56,568 bases of DNA. It comes from Winogradskya humida. GTDB taxonomy: Bacteria > Actinomycetota > Actinomycetes > Mycobacteriales > Micromonosporaceae. Shown here one piece after another: positions 1-8,042 of the stretch. The stretch is from the NCBI RefSeq assembly GCF_016862215.1, contig NZ_BOMN01000025.1, positions 1 to 56,568 of the forward strand. Reading direction: 5' to 3'. The position numbers were made by a program, and so were the translations under genes. Within the stretch, counting starts at the first letter, position 1; the number at the start of each line of letters is the position of its first letter. Under the pieces are notes generated by a model that did not search any database, was not told the origin of the DNA, and saw only the letters and a program-made list of their open reading frames with translations.

Positions 1-821
1 GACCCCGCGTCAGAACCGGGCGCAGAGGGTTGCGGCGCGCTGGCAGCGGGCCTCGCGTCGAGAGCAGCGGCGGGGCCCGGCCGCGCGTCAGAACCGGGCG
101 CGGCGGGCTTGGGCGTGTTGTGGGTGGCGTCGGTGTGGAGTTGGCGGTACCAGGAGAAGCCGGCGGCGAGGGACTGGGGCGTGCGGTAGGCGGCGACGGC
201 GGCCTGGCGGGCGTCGTCGGTGATCCTGGTCGGGTCGGGTGAGAGGACGTCGAAGAAGTAGTCGAAGTAGGGGCGTTCGCGCCCGGCGACCATCGTTTCG
301 GGCAGCCCCGGGATCGAGTGGAACGCGAAATGCCAGACATACGGGTTGGCGAGCACCTCGCTCCACGGGTCGATCCCCGGCACGACGGTGTCAAGGATCG
401 CGACCCCCGAGACGTCGTCATACGTCTGGAGGTAGGACCAGGCGACCATGCCGCCGCAGTCGTGGCCCGCGAGGACCGGGCGGTCCAGCCCGAGCGTGCC
501 GATCAGGCCGTGCACCACCTCGGCGAGGGCGCGCTTGGAGCCGTCGGTCGCGTCGCCGGTCGACTCCCCCACCCCGGGCAGGTCGAACGCCACCATGCGG
601 GCACCGGCCTCGGCGCCCGCGGCCATAACCCCGCGCCATGCGAACCAGGACTGCGGCCAGCCGTGCACCAGCAGAAAGACCTGGCCGTCGGCGGGACCGG
701 CCTCGACGACGTGCAGCGTGGACGCGCCCACCGGGACGTGGCTGTGCCGGAACAGCCCGCCAGCCGGCGCGCCGGGAGCAAAGCCGTGAGCGGAGCCAGG
801 AGCAGAGCCGGCGGCCTGCAC
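1..821 (-). CDS. alpha/beta-hydrolase (epoxide hydrolase/haloalkane dehalogenase-like), 3' end cut by window edge
   Basis: The reading frame is open from a GTG at 821 to the window edge (273 codons seen). It has the alpha/beta-hydrolase landmarks: the oxyanion segment VHGWPQSW near residues 48-55, a nucleophile elbow GHDCGG with Asp as nucleophile (family-typical of epoxide hydrolases and dehalogenases), and a cap-type region ending in YRTPQSLAAGFSWYRQL. The GTG lies two bases after the stop of the DUF885 gene, so the two are probably co-transcribed and coupled. After about residue 235 the sequence turns into Ala/Pro/Ser-rich low complexity with an in-frame duplicated block, so the catalytic His domain is not visible here. 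Substrate is unknown. The family call is fairly safe; the exact activity is not. Confidence 0.75.
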   Translation of the reverse strand, partial: MQAAGSAPGSAHGFAPGAPAGGLFRHSHVPVGASTLHVVEAGPADGQVFLLVHGWPQSWFAWRGVMAAGAEAGARMVAFDLPGVGESTGDATDGSKRALAEVVHGLIGTLGLDRPVLAGHDCGGMVAWSYLQTYDDVSGVAILDTVVPGIDPWSEVLANPYVWHFAFHSIPGLPETMVAGRERPYFDYFFDVLSPDPTRITDDARQAAVAAYRTPQSLAAGFSWYRQLHTDATHNTPKPAAPGSDARPGPAAALDARPAASAPQPSAPGSDAG

Positions 822-823
822 CG

Positions 824-2440
824 TCACACCCCCAGCAGGAAGCGCAGGTGGCGCGGCGGGGGCGAGCCGTGGGCCAGCATCGCGTCGTGCCAGGCCTTGG
901 GGGTGGCGCCGAAGGGGCGGGCGGCCGCGATCTCGGCGATCTCGGTGTAGCCGACGAAATAGGTGGAGAGCTGGGTCGAGGTGAGCAGTGCGCGCTTCCA
1001 TTTGCCCGCCGCCTCGCCCTCCTCCTGGAAGCCGAGCCCGGTCATCATGGCCATCGCCTCCGCCTCGGGGAGGTCCTCGCAGTGCACGAGCTGGTCGAGC
1101 ACGGCGTTGAGGCTCATCCGGAGCTGCATCTTGAGCTGCTGGAGCCGGATCGGGAGGCCGCCGAAGCCGAGGCCGGTCATCAGCTCCTCGGCGTAGACCG
1201 CCCAGCCCTCGACGAAGGGGCCGGAGAAGCCGAGGGACCGCACCCGGGTGGCGGCGCGGAACCGGCGGGAGTGGGCGAGCTGCAGGAAGTGGCCGGGCAT
1301 GGCCTCGTGGACGGTCAGGTTGCGCAGCATGTGGTTGTTGTATTCGCGGTAGAACGACTCGCGGCGCGCGGCGCTCCACTCGGCCGGGGCCGGGGCGATG
1401 CAGTAGAACGTCGGGACGTCGGCGGTCTCCAGCGGGCCGGGCGGGTCGCAGTAGGCGACGGCCACGCCGCGGGCGAACTCCGGCATCTCCTCGATGACGC
1501 AGGGGTCGTCGAAGAGCGACATCAGGTCGTGCTCGCGGACGAAGTCGGTGGCCTCGCCCATCGTCACCTTGGCCAGGTCGACGATCGTGGCGTCGTCGGG
1601 GTGCTCGGCCGCGAGGCTGTCGAGCGCGCGGCGCACGGTCTCATCGGTGGCCGGGCCGCCGACCAGCTCGGCCGCCGCCTCGCGCAGCTGGGCGCCGACC
1701 TCGTCGAGGGTGCGCCGGGCCCGCGCGAGAATCTCGGCGGCGGGCAGCTCGGTGTCGAGCGTGTGCCAGAGCCGGGCCTCCCAGAGCGGGCGCCCGAGGC
1801 GGGGGTCACGGCCGGAGTCGGCGCTCTCGAGCCGCCGGGCGAGGAAGCCGTCGAACTCCTTGAAGGCTTTCAGCGCCGCTGCGGCCGCGGGGTCGATCGA
1901 CGAGCGAAGGGCGGGTGCCTGCCCGACGAGGCCGGGCAGCTCGTCGCGGATCAGCGCGGCGGAACCGGCGAACTGGCCGCGGGCGACCTCGGTGTGCAGC
2001 CGGGGCATGTCGCGCAGCACCGCGCGGGCCGTCGCCAGCGCGTCGGGGATCGCCGAGAGCCTGCCCTCGAGGCTGGTCAGCCGCTCCTCGGCGGGCGCGA
2101 ACGGGCGCGCGATCAGCATGTGCAGCAGCGGGCCGGGGTTGTGCTCGAGGGGGTTCCACTCGTGCTCGCGCACGTCGGTGAGCTCGAAGATGCCGCGCTC
2201 GACCACCGCCGAGAGGATGGCGTGGTCGACCTGATCCTGCTGGTCGAACGAGTCGGGGTCGATGCCGGAGAGGGCGTCGGCCGCGTCCCGCAGCATGGTG
2301 ACCCGATCGGTGACCGCGCCCGGGGAGAGGTCGGGCAGGGCGGCGTCGAAGCGGTGGTCCCCCGCGTAGGAGGCGAGGGCGGGGTCGCTTTCGAGGATCG
2401 CGTCGACGATGCGCTCGGCGAGGGGTACGAACTCCGGCAT
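824..2440 (-). CDS. DUF885 family HExxxxH metallopeptidase-like protein
   Basis: A 538-residue protein of the DUF885 family, which belongs to the zinc-metallopeptidase-like group. The zinc motif is HEAMPGH at about residues 378-384, followed about 25 residues later by EGWAVYAEEL, whose Glu is the expected third ligand. There is no signal peptide, so it is probably cytosolic. I chose the ATG at 2440 (MPEFVPLAERIVD); a longer frame reaching 2515 would run into the end of mazG, while 2440 leaves a 10-base gap. The downstream hydrolase starts two bases after its stop. The natural substrate is not known; a peptidase or carboxypeptidase role is inferred from family motifs only. Confidence 0.85.
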   Translation of the reverse strand: MPEFVPLAERIVDAILESDPALASYAGDHRFDAALPDLSPGAVTDRVTMLRDAADALSGIDPDSFDQQDQVDHAILSAVVERGIFELTDVREHEWNPLEHNPGPLLHMLIARPFAPAEERLTSLEGRLSAIPDALATARAVLRDMPRLHTEVARGQFAGSAALIRDELPGLVGQAPALRSSIDPAAAAALKAFKEFDGFLARRLESADSGRDPRLGRPLWEARLWHTLDTELPAAEILARARRTLDEVGAQLREAAAELVGGPATDETVRRALDSLAAEHPDDATIVDLAKVTMGEATDFVREHDLMSLFDDPCVIEEMPEFARGVAVAYCDPPGPLETADVPTFYCIAPAPAEWSAARRESFYREYNNHMLRNLTVHEAMPGHFLQLAHSRRFRAATRVRSLGFSGPFVEGWAVYAEELMTGLGFGGLPIRLQQLKMQLRMSLNAVLDQLVHCEDLPEAEAMAMMTGLGFQEEGEAAGKWKRALLTSTQLSTYFVGYTEIAEIAAARPFGATPKAWHDAMLAHGSPPPRHLRFLLGV

Positions 2441-2450
2441 GGAGCAGAAC

Positions 2451-3419
2451 TTACTCGGCGGGTGCGACACTTTCCGCGTCGCGCACGGCGCCGGCGTGAC
2501 GCAGAGCGGCTGCACGCAGCAACGACTCGGCGTCGAGACCGTCGACCCGGGACTGCGCGACGAGCCGCAGCAGGGTGGATCCGAGATCGGCGCCGGACGG
2601 GAGCGGCACGTCCAGACCGGCGCGCTCCGTGCGCTGCAGGATCTTCGCGGCGAGCGCCAGCGCGGGCTGACTCAGGGCGATTCCCTCCAGGACGGACTCG
2701 CGGGATTTCTCCGCCTTCTTGATGCGTTCCCAGTTGTCGATGATGTCCTCGACGCTGGCGACGCTCTCCCCGGCGAACACGTGCGGGTTGCGCCGGACCA
2801 TCTTGTCGACCAGGTCACCGGCCACGTCGTCGACGTTCCAGCGCTCGTCCTCGGGCAGGTCCTCGGCGAGCCTGGCGTGCAGGACGACCTGGAGCAGCAC
2901 GTCACCCAGCTCCTCGCGGAGGGCGTCGAGGTCGTTGTCGGCGATGGCGTCGTACGCCTCGTAGCTCTCCTCGAGCAGATACTGCGCGAGGGTCTCGTGG
3001 GTCTGCTGCTGCTTCCACGGGTCACCGCCGGGCGACACGAGCCGGTCCATCACGGCGACCGCGTCGAGCAGCCGCGCACCGGGCGGATCCCACGAGCCGT
3101 GACACAGCTCCAGCTCGGCCAGCCCGGGCTCACGCGCGAGTCGCATTCCCAGCTGCCGGGCGAAATCCTCATCCCCCGCGGCGCCTGCCAGCCACACCAC
3201 CGTCGAAGACGAAGTCAGCGACCCAAGGAGTTGATCAATAGAGGGAGAAACAACGTTGACAGTCACCCCGGAGGCACGCAGGGCAACAACCTGCGGCCCG
3301 TCGAAGGCCGTAAAAACCGGACCACTACGGACCAGATCCCACGCGTACGCGGTGAGCAGCCCCGCCGGCAGCCGAGGTGAGGTAACCAGGAGAACGATGC
3401 GGCCGGCGGGCTGGGTCAT
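2451..3419 (-). CDS. mazG: nucleoside triphosphate pyrophosphohydrolase MazG
   Basis: MazG hydrolyses non-canonical or damaged NTPs to NMP and PPi (house-cleaning). The 322-residue protein has the long N-terminal extension usual in actinobacteria (about 1-115) followed by the all-alpha MazG domain. The Mg-binding pattern is visible: E150, E151, E154 in LLEESYEAY, then E170 and D173 in LREELGD, and the NPHVF segment further on. The ATG at 3419 shares one base with the stop of the upstream lipoprotein gene (TGATG), so translation is probably coupled. Neighbouring mfd and the SurA-like lipoprotein form the usual actinobacterial arrangement. Confidence 0.93.
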   Translation of the reverse strand: MTQPAGRIVLLVTSPRLPAGLLTAYAWDLVRSGPVFTAFDGPQVVALRASGVTVNVVSPSIDQLLGSLTSSSTVVWLAGAAGDEDFARQLGMRLAREPGLAELELCHGSWDPPGARLLDAVAVMDRLVSPGGDPWKQQQTHETLAQYLLEESYEAYDAIADNDLDALREELGDVLLQVVLHARLAEDLPEDERWNVDDVAGDLVDKMVRRNPHVFAGESVASVEDIIDNWERIKKAEKSRESVLEGIALSQPALALAAKILQRTERAGLDVPLPSGADLGSTLLRLVAQSRVDGLDAESLLRAAALRHAGAVRDAESVAPAE

Positions 3420-4213
3420 CAGCCGAGGGTAGTCACGGCCGAGACGTCGGTGACGTACGGGGCCTCGTCAGCGTTACCGGCGAACGACACCACCACGAGC
3501 GGCACGTCCTTGCCGTCCGCGGACTGCGCCGACAACAGCGTGACCTGCTGGTTGCCGTACCGCGGGTTGAGCTTCACCTTCGCGTCGGCGGCGATGTCCT
3601 GCAGCTCGTTACGCATCGCGACATACGTCTCGAGCAGCTTCTTGTTCTCGGCGGAGAGCTGGCTAGCGAACTGGTCGTACGGCGTGCTCGGGTCGGCGGC
3701 CCCGCCCGCGATCAGTCGCTTGTAGACGTCACGCAGGTCGGCGTCGGTGAGCGTCGCCGGCGTCACCTTGCTCTGCAGCGCGGCGCGCAGCTGGAACGTC
3801 TGCGTGTAGAGCTTGGTGTATTCCCAGGTCGCCGAGTAGCTGCGGGACTGGGCGACCTGGTCGACGGTCGGCTCGGCGGCGGCCTGCACACCGTGCGCCT
3901 GCGCCGCCTTGCTCAGCACGTCGATGCTGAGCAGCGTGTTGACCACGTCCTGCTGCTTGATCGGCATGACGAGCGGGCTCACCGCGCCGGCCGAGGCACC
4001 GCCGGCCTCGCCCGTGGCCGCGGCCTTGCTCCGGGCCTCGGTCAGATCGTCGCGGACCTGATCGAGGATCTTCTCGACCCGGTCCTCGGAGATGGTCTGC
4101 TTCCCGACGTAGGCGGCGACGTCCGGCGACTGCTGACACGCGGACAGGCCGGTGACGGCGATGGCGGCAACGACGGCGGTGGATGCGATACGGCGGGCAC
4201 GGCGCATGGTCAC
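3419..4213 (-). CDS. SurA N-terminal domain lipoprotein
   Basis: A 264-residue exported lipoprotein. The N-terminus has a basic stretch, a hydrophobic run and a lipobox LSAC with the lipidated Cys at residue 26. The body is helical and resembles the SurA/trigger-factor N-terminal chaperone fold (YVGKQTISEDRVEKILDQV); no parvulin PPIase domain follows, so it is a chaperone-like or orphan protein rather than a complete PPIase. The start is uncertain by two codons (4213 or 4207). It sits 7 bases after mfd and overlaps mazG by one base, an operon arrangement common in actinobacteria. Function is inferred only as envelope protein folding. Confidence 0.85.
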   Translation of the reverse strand: MTMRRARRIASTAVVAAIAVTGLSACQQSPDVAAYVGKQTISEDRVEKILDQVRDDLTEARSKAAATGEAGGASAGAVSPLVMPIKQQDVVNTLLSIDVLSKAAQAHGVQAAAEPTVDQVAQSRSYSATWEYTKLYTQTFQLRAALQSKVTPATLTDADLRDVYKRLIAGGAADPSTPYDQFASQLSAENKKLLETYVAMRNELQDIAADAKVKLNPRYGNQQVTLLSAQSADGKDVPLVVVSFAGNADEAPYVTDVSAVTTLG

Positions 4214-4220
4214 GACTCTC

Positions 4221-7200
4221 TCACGGCTTGGCTGTGACGCCCGACACCGGGGCCGGGATGTCGCCGAGGACGTCCTTGAGCAACTGCGTGCACCATTGCA
4301 GCAGCGCCAGGTCCCGCAGGGGCTCGCCGCCGACCCGCCGGGTGCTCGGCCGAGGCACGCTGACCTGGTCGTTCACCGACTTGTAGACGGAGTCGGGGTG
4401 GTAGCGCTTGAGCCGCATCTGCTTCGAGTCCGGCAGCGGCAACGGCGAGAAGCGCAGGTGCTTGCCCTGCACCGAGACGTCGGTCAGGCCGTACGCCCGC
4501 GCCACCTGCCGGAACCGTGCGACCGCGATCAGGTTGGCAACCGCCTCCGGGGGCTCCCCGTAGCGGTCGGTCATCTCGGCGACCACCTCGTCGAGGCGGG
4601 CACCGTCGCGGGCCTCGGCGAGCTTGCGGTACATCTCGAGGCGTAGCCGCTCGACGGAGATGTACTCGGTGGGCAGGTGCGCGTCGATCGGCAGGTCAAC
4701 CTTGACCTCCGGCTCCTCCTCGGGGCGCTCACCCTTGAACGCGCTGACGGCCTCGCCGACCATGCGCACATAGAGGTCGAACCCGACGCCCTCGATGTGA
4801 CCGGACTGCTCGCCGCCGAGCAGGTTGCCGGCGCCGCGGATCTCGAGGTCCTTCATCGCGACGTACATGCCGGCGCCGAGCTCGGTGTGCTGGGCGATGG
4901 TGGCCAGCCGCTCGTGCGCGTGCTCGGTGAGCGGCTTCTCACGCGGGTAGAGGAAGTAGGCGTACGCCCGCTCGCGCCCCCGGCCGACCCGGCCGCGGAT
5001 CTGGTGCAGCTGGGAGAGGCCGAGCAGGTCGGCACGCTCGACGATCAGCGTGTTGGCGTTGGGGATGTCGATGCCGGACTCCACGATCGTCGTGCAGACC
5101 AGGACGTCGAACTCCTTCTCCCAGAAGCCGACCATGACCTTCTCGAGCTGTTCCTCGCTCATCTGGCCGTGCGCGACGGCGACCCGCGCCTCGGGCACCA
5201 GCTCGCGCAGCCGGCGCGCGGCCTTGTCGATCGTCTCGACCCGGTTGTGCAGGTAGAAGACCTGGCCGTCGCGGAGCAGCTCGCGGTGTACGGCGGCGGC
5301 GACCTGCTTGTCGTCGTACGCCCCCACGAACGTCAGCACCGGGTGCCGCTCCTCGGGTGGCGTGGCGATCGTCGACATTTCGCGGATGCCGGTGATCGCC
5401 ATCTCCAGGGTCCGCGGGATCGGGGTGGCCGACATCGTCAGCACGTCCACCGAGGCCCGCAGCGCCTTGAGCTGCTCCTTGTGCTCAACGCCGAAGCGCT
5501 GCTCCTCGTCCACGATGATCAGGCCGAGGTTCTTGAACTTGGTCGAGTTGGACAGCAGCCGGTGCGTGCCGATGACGATGTCCGCGGTGCCGGCGGCGGC
5601 CTCCTCCAGCGTGAGCGTCGCTTCCTTCGGCGTCTGGAACCGGGAGAGCTGCTTGATCCGGATCGGGAACTGGCTCATCCGCTCGGCGAACGTGTTGTAG
5701 TGCTGCTGGGCGAGCAGCGTGGTGGGCACGAGGATGGCGACCTGCCGGCCGTCCTGGACAGCCTTGAACGCAGCGCGCACCGCGATCTCGGTCTTGCCGT
5801 AACCGACGTCGCCACAGATCAGCCGGTCCATCGGGACGGCCAGCTCCATGTCGTGCTTGACCTCGCTGATCGCGGACAGCTGGTCGGGCGTCTCCTGGTA
5901 GGGGAACGCGTCCTCGAGCTCACGCTGCCACGGCGTGTCCGGGCCGAACGCGTGGCCCTTGGAGGCCTGCCGGGCCGCGTAGAGCTGGATGAGCTGCGCG
6001 GCGATCTCGCGGACGGCCTTACGGGCGCGGGCCTTGCTCTTCTGCCACTCGGAGCCGCCCATCTTGTGCAGCGTGGGCGTCTCGCCGCCGACGTAACGGG
6101 ACAGCTGGTCGAGCTGGTCGGTGGGGACGAAGAGGCGGTCACCGGGCTGGCCACGCTTGCTGGCGGCGTACTCGATGACCAGGTATTCGCGGTCGGCGCC
6201 GTTGACCTTGCGCTGGACGAGCTCGACGTAGCGACCGATGCCGTGCTGCTCGTGCACCACGAAGTCGCCGGGCTTGAGCTCCAGCGGGTCGATCGTGTTG
6301 CGACGGCGGCTGGGCATCTTGCGCATGTCCTTGGTGGACGCGCCCCGGCCGCCGGTGATGTCGTTGCCGGTGATGACGGCGAGCTTGGAGCCCTCGTCGA
6401 CGAAGCCGTGGTTGATCCCGCCGCGCGTGACGATCAGGCTGCCCGGCTCGATGGCCTGTTCCAGCGAGTCGGCGGGGGTGATCCCGAGGCCGGCGTCGCG
6501 CAGCAGCTCGGTGGCGCGCTGGGCGGTGCCGTGGCCCTCGAAGATCAGCGCGATGGCCCACCCGTCGGCGGACCACTGCCGCAGGTCGTCGGCGAGCTTG
6601 CCGGTGTCCCCGTGGTAGAGCGGCACCGGCTGGGCGTGCAGCGCGATGGCGTCACCGAGATCCGGTGAGACGTCAACGGGTGCGGAATCCAGCCAGGGCG
6701 TATCGGACTCCGGAGTTTCCTCTGAAGAAAGTCCGAAGGGAGAAACGGTCCACCAGGGTTCGCGAAGTGTGGCGGCGTGCGCGCGCACGTCCGCGAGGGT
6801 GCGGAACGCGGCAGCACCGACATCGATCGGGGCCTCACCACCCACAGCGGCCGCGGCCCAGCTCGCCTCGAGGAACTCGTTCGAGGTGCGGGTCAGGTCG
6901 TGCGCGCGGGTGCGGATGCGCTCGGGGTCGCAGAGCAGCACGTGCGTACCCGCGGGCATGCAGTCGATCAGTAGTTCCATGCTGTCCGTGCCCTGCAGCA
7001 GGGCCGGCGCCAGCGACTCCATGCCCTCGACCGGGATGCCCTCGGCGAGCTTGTCGAGGATCTCCCCCAGCTCGGGGTGCTCGGCGGAGAGCTCGGCCGC
7101 ACGGGCCCGCACCTGCGGGGTGAGCAGCAGCTCGCGGCAGGGTGGCGCCCAGAGCCGCTCGACCGGGTCGATGGTGCGCTGGTCGGCGACGGAGAACGTG

Positions 7201-7856
7201 CGGATCTCCTCGACCTCGTCGCCCCAGAACTCCACCCGGGAGGGGTGCTCGTCGGTCGGCGGGAAGACGTCGAGGATGCCGCCGCGCACGGCGAACTCGC
7301 CACGCTTGGTGACCAGGTCGACGCGGGCGTACGCCATGTCGGAGAGCCGCCGTGCGACCCCCTCCAGCTCCGCCTCGCCACCGCCGCGCAGCTCCACCGG
7401 CTCGAGATCGCCGAGCCCCTTGAGCTGCGGCTGGAGCAGGGAGCGCACCGGTGCGACGACGACCTGCAGCGGCTCGACGCCGGCCTCGTCGGGGTGGGCC
7501 AGGTGCCGGAGCACGGCGAGCCGGCGCCCGACGGTGTCGGAACGCGGCGACAGGCGCTCGTGCGGCAGCGTCTCCCAGGAGGGGTAGACGGCGACGCGGC
7601 CGGGCGCGATGAGACAGCCGAGCGCTTCGGCGAGGTCGTCGGCCTCGCGGCTGGTCGCGGTCACGGCGAGCACCGGGCGCCCGGCGCCACCGATCTCGGC
7701 CGGTCCGGCGACGGCGGCCACGATGAACGGGCGCAGCGAAGCGGGGGCGGTCAGGTCGAGGGCATCGGAGTCGGCTCCGCCCTTGCGGGCCAGGTCGCGG
7801 GCCCGGGCGAGCCCGCGGTCACGCAGGGCGGCCGGGATGAGGCCACTGAGTTGCAT
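4221..7856 (-). CDS. mfd: transcription-repair coupling factor Mfd
   Basis: A 1211-residue SF2 translocase, near the usual Mfd length. Mfd removes RNA polymerase stalled at lesions and recruits UvrA. The order seen is: an N-terminal UvrB-like region, an RNA polymerase interaction region (GDFVVHEQHGIGRYVELVQ), then the RecG-like motor with Walker A GDVGYGKTE near residue 682, a DEEQ box near 782, SATPIPRTLEM, and a QIRGRVGRGRERAYAY segment; the C-terminal TRCF domain closes the protein. The ATG at 7856 follows a 50-base leader containing a terminator-like hairpin. It is the first gene of the leftward set mfd-lipoprotein-mazG. Confidence 0.97.
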   Translation of the reverse strand: MQLSGLIPAALRDRGLARARDLARKGGADSDALDLTAPASLRPFIVAAVAGPAEIGGAGRPVLAVTATSREADDLAEALGCLIAPGRVAVYPSWETLPHERLSPRSDTVGRRLAVLRHLAHPDEAGVEPLQVVVAPVRSLLQPQLKGLGDLEPVELRGGGEAELEGVARRLSDMAYARVDLVTKRGEFAVRGGILDVFPPTDEHPSRVEFWGDEVEEIRTFSVADQRTIDPVERLWAPPCRELLLTPQVRARAAELSAEHPELGEILDKLAEGIPVEGMESLAPALLQGTDSMELLIDCMPAGTHVLLCDPERIRTRAHDLTRTSNEFLEASWAAAAVGGEAPIDVGAAAFRTLADVRAHAATLREPWWTVSPFGLSSEETPESDTPWLDSAPVDVSPDLGDAIALHAQPVPLYHGDTGKLADDLRQWSADGWAIALIFEGHGTAQRATELLRDAGLGITPADSLEQAIEPGSLIVTRGGINHGFVDEGSKLAVITGNDITGGRGASTKDMRKMPSRRRNTIDPLELKPGDFVVHEQHGIGRYVELVQRKVNGADREYLVIEYAASKRGQPGDRLFVPTDQLDQLSRYVGGETPTLHKMGGSEWQKSKARARKAVREIAAQLIQLYAARQASKGHAFGPDTPWQRELEDAFPYQETPDQLSAISEVKHDMELAVPMDRLICGDVGYGKTEIAVRAAFKAVQDGRQVAILVPTTLLAQQHYNTFAERMSQFPIRIKQLSRFQTPKEATLTLEEAAAGTADIVIGTHRLLSNSTKFKNLGLIIVDEEQRFGVEHKEQLKALRASVDVLTMSATPIPRTLEMAITGIREMSTIATPPEERHPVLTFVGAYDDKQVAAAVHRELLRDGQVFYLHNRVETIDKAARRLRELVPEARVAVAHGQMSEEQLEKVMVGFWEKEFDVLVCTTIVESGIDIPNANTLIVERADLLGLSQLHQIRGRVGRGRERAYAYFLYPREKPLTEHAHERLATIAQHTELGAGMYVAMKDLEIRGAGNLLGGEQSGHIEGVGFDLYVRMVGEAVSAFKGERPEEEPEVKVDLPIDAHLPTEYISVERLRLEMYRKLAEARDGARLDEVVAEMTDRYGEPPEAVANLIAVARFRQVARAYGLTDVSVQGKHLRFSPLPLPDSKQMRLKRYHPDSVYKSVNDQVSVPRPSTRRVGGEPLRDLALLQWCTQLLKDVLGDIPAPVSGVTAKP

Positions 7857-7883
7857 GAAAAAGACTCTCTAGAAGACACATCG

Positions 7884-7910
7884 AAAAACCCCGACGCCAG
7901 TTGGACGGGG
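7884..7910 (-). terminator. terminator-like hairpin in the mfd leader
   Basis: Read on the minus strand, CCCCG (7910-7906) pairs with CGGGG (7893-7889) and is followed at once by five T (7888-7884). It lies 28 bases ahead of the mfd start and no minus-strand gene precedes it, so it would act as an attenuator in the mfd leader rather than an end-of-gene terminator. The stem is short, so this is tentative. Confidence 0.35.
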
Positions 7911-7962
7911 GGTACCCGTCCAGCTTAGTCCGCGGACGAGGTGACGGAGGCGACGCCCGCTA

Positions 7963-8009
7963 TCGGACAACAAGTCCGACATAACCCGAAACGGGTAGCG
8001 AAGACTCGC
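7963..8009 (+). promoter_or_regulatory. three tandem hairpins upstream of hypX
   Basis: Three short perfect stem-loops follow one another: TCGGAC/GTCCGA (7963-7968 and 7974-7979, 5-nt loop), ACCCG/CGGGT (7984-7988 and 7992-7996, 3-nt loop) and GCGA/TCGC (7998-8001 and 8006-8009, 4-nt loop). The SD-like GGGGAGG before the GTG at 8043 comes 20-odd bases later. This may be a structured leader or a set of protein sites; no known riboswitch is recognised. Confidence 0.4.
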
Positions 8010-8042
8010 CATTTGTCGGGGGAAGTTGTCTGGGGAGGCGAT

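Noticed and set aside
638..2722. A long plus-strand frame opposite the DUF885 and mazG genes
   Set aside because: Antisense to genes with intact catalytic motifs; no ribosome site.
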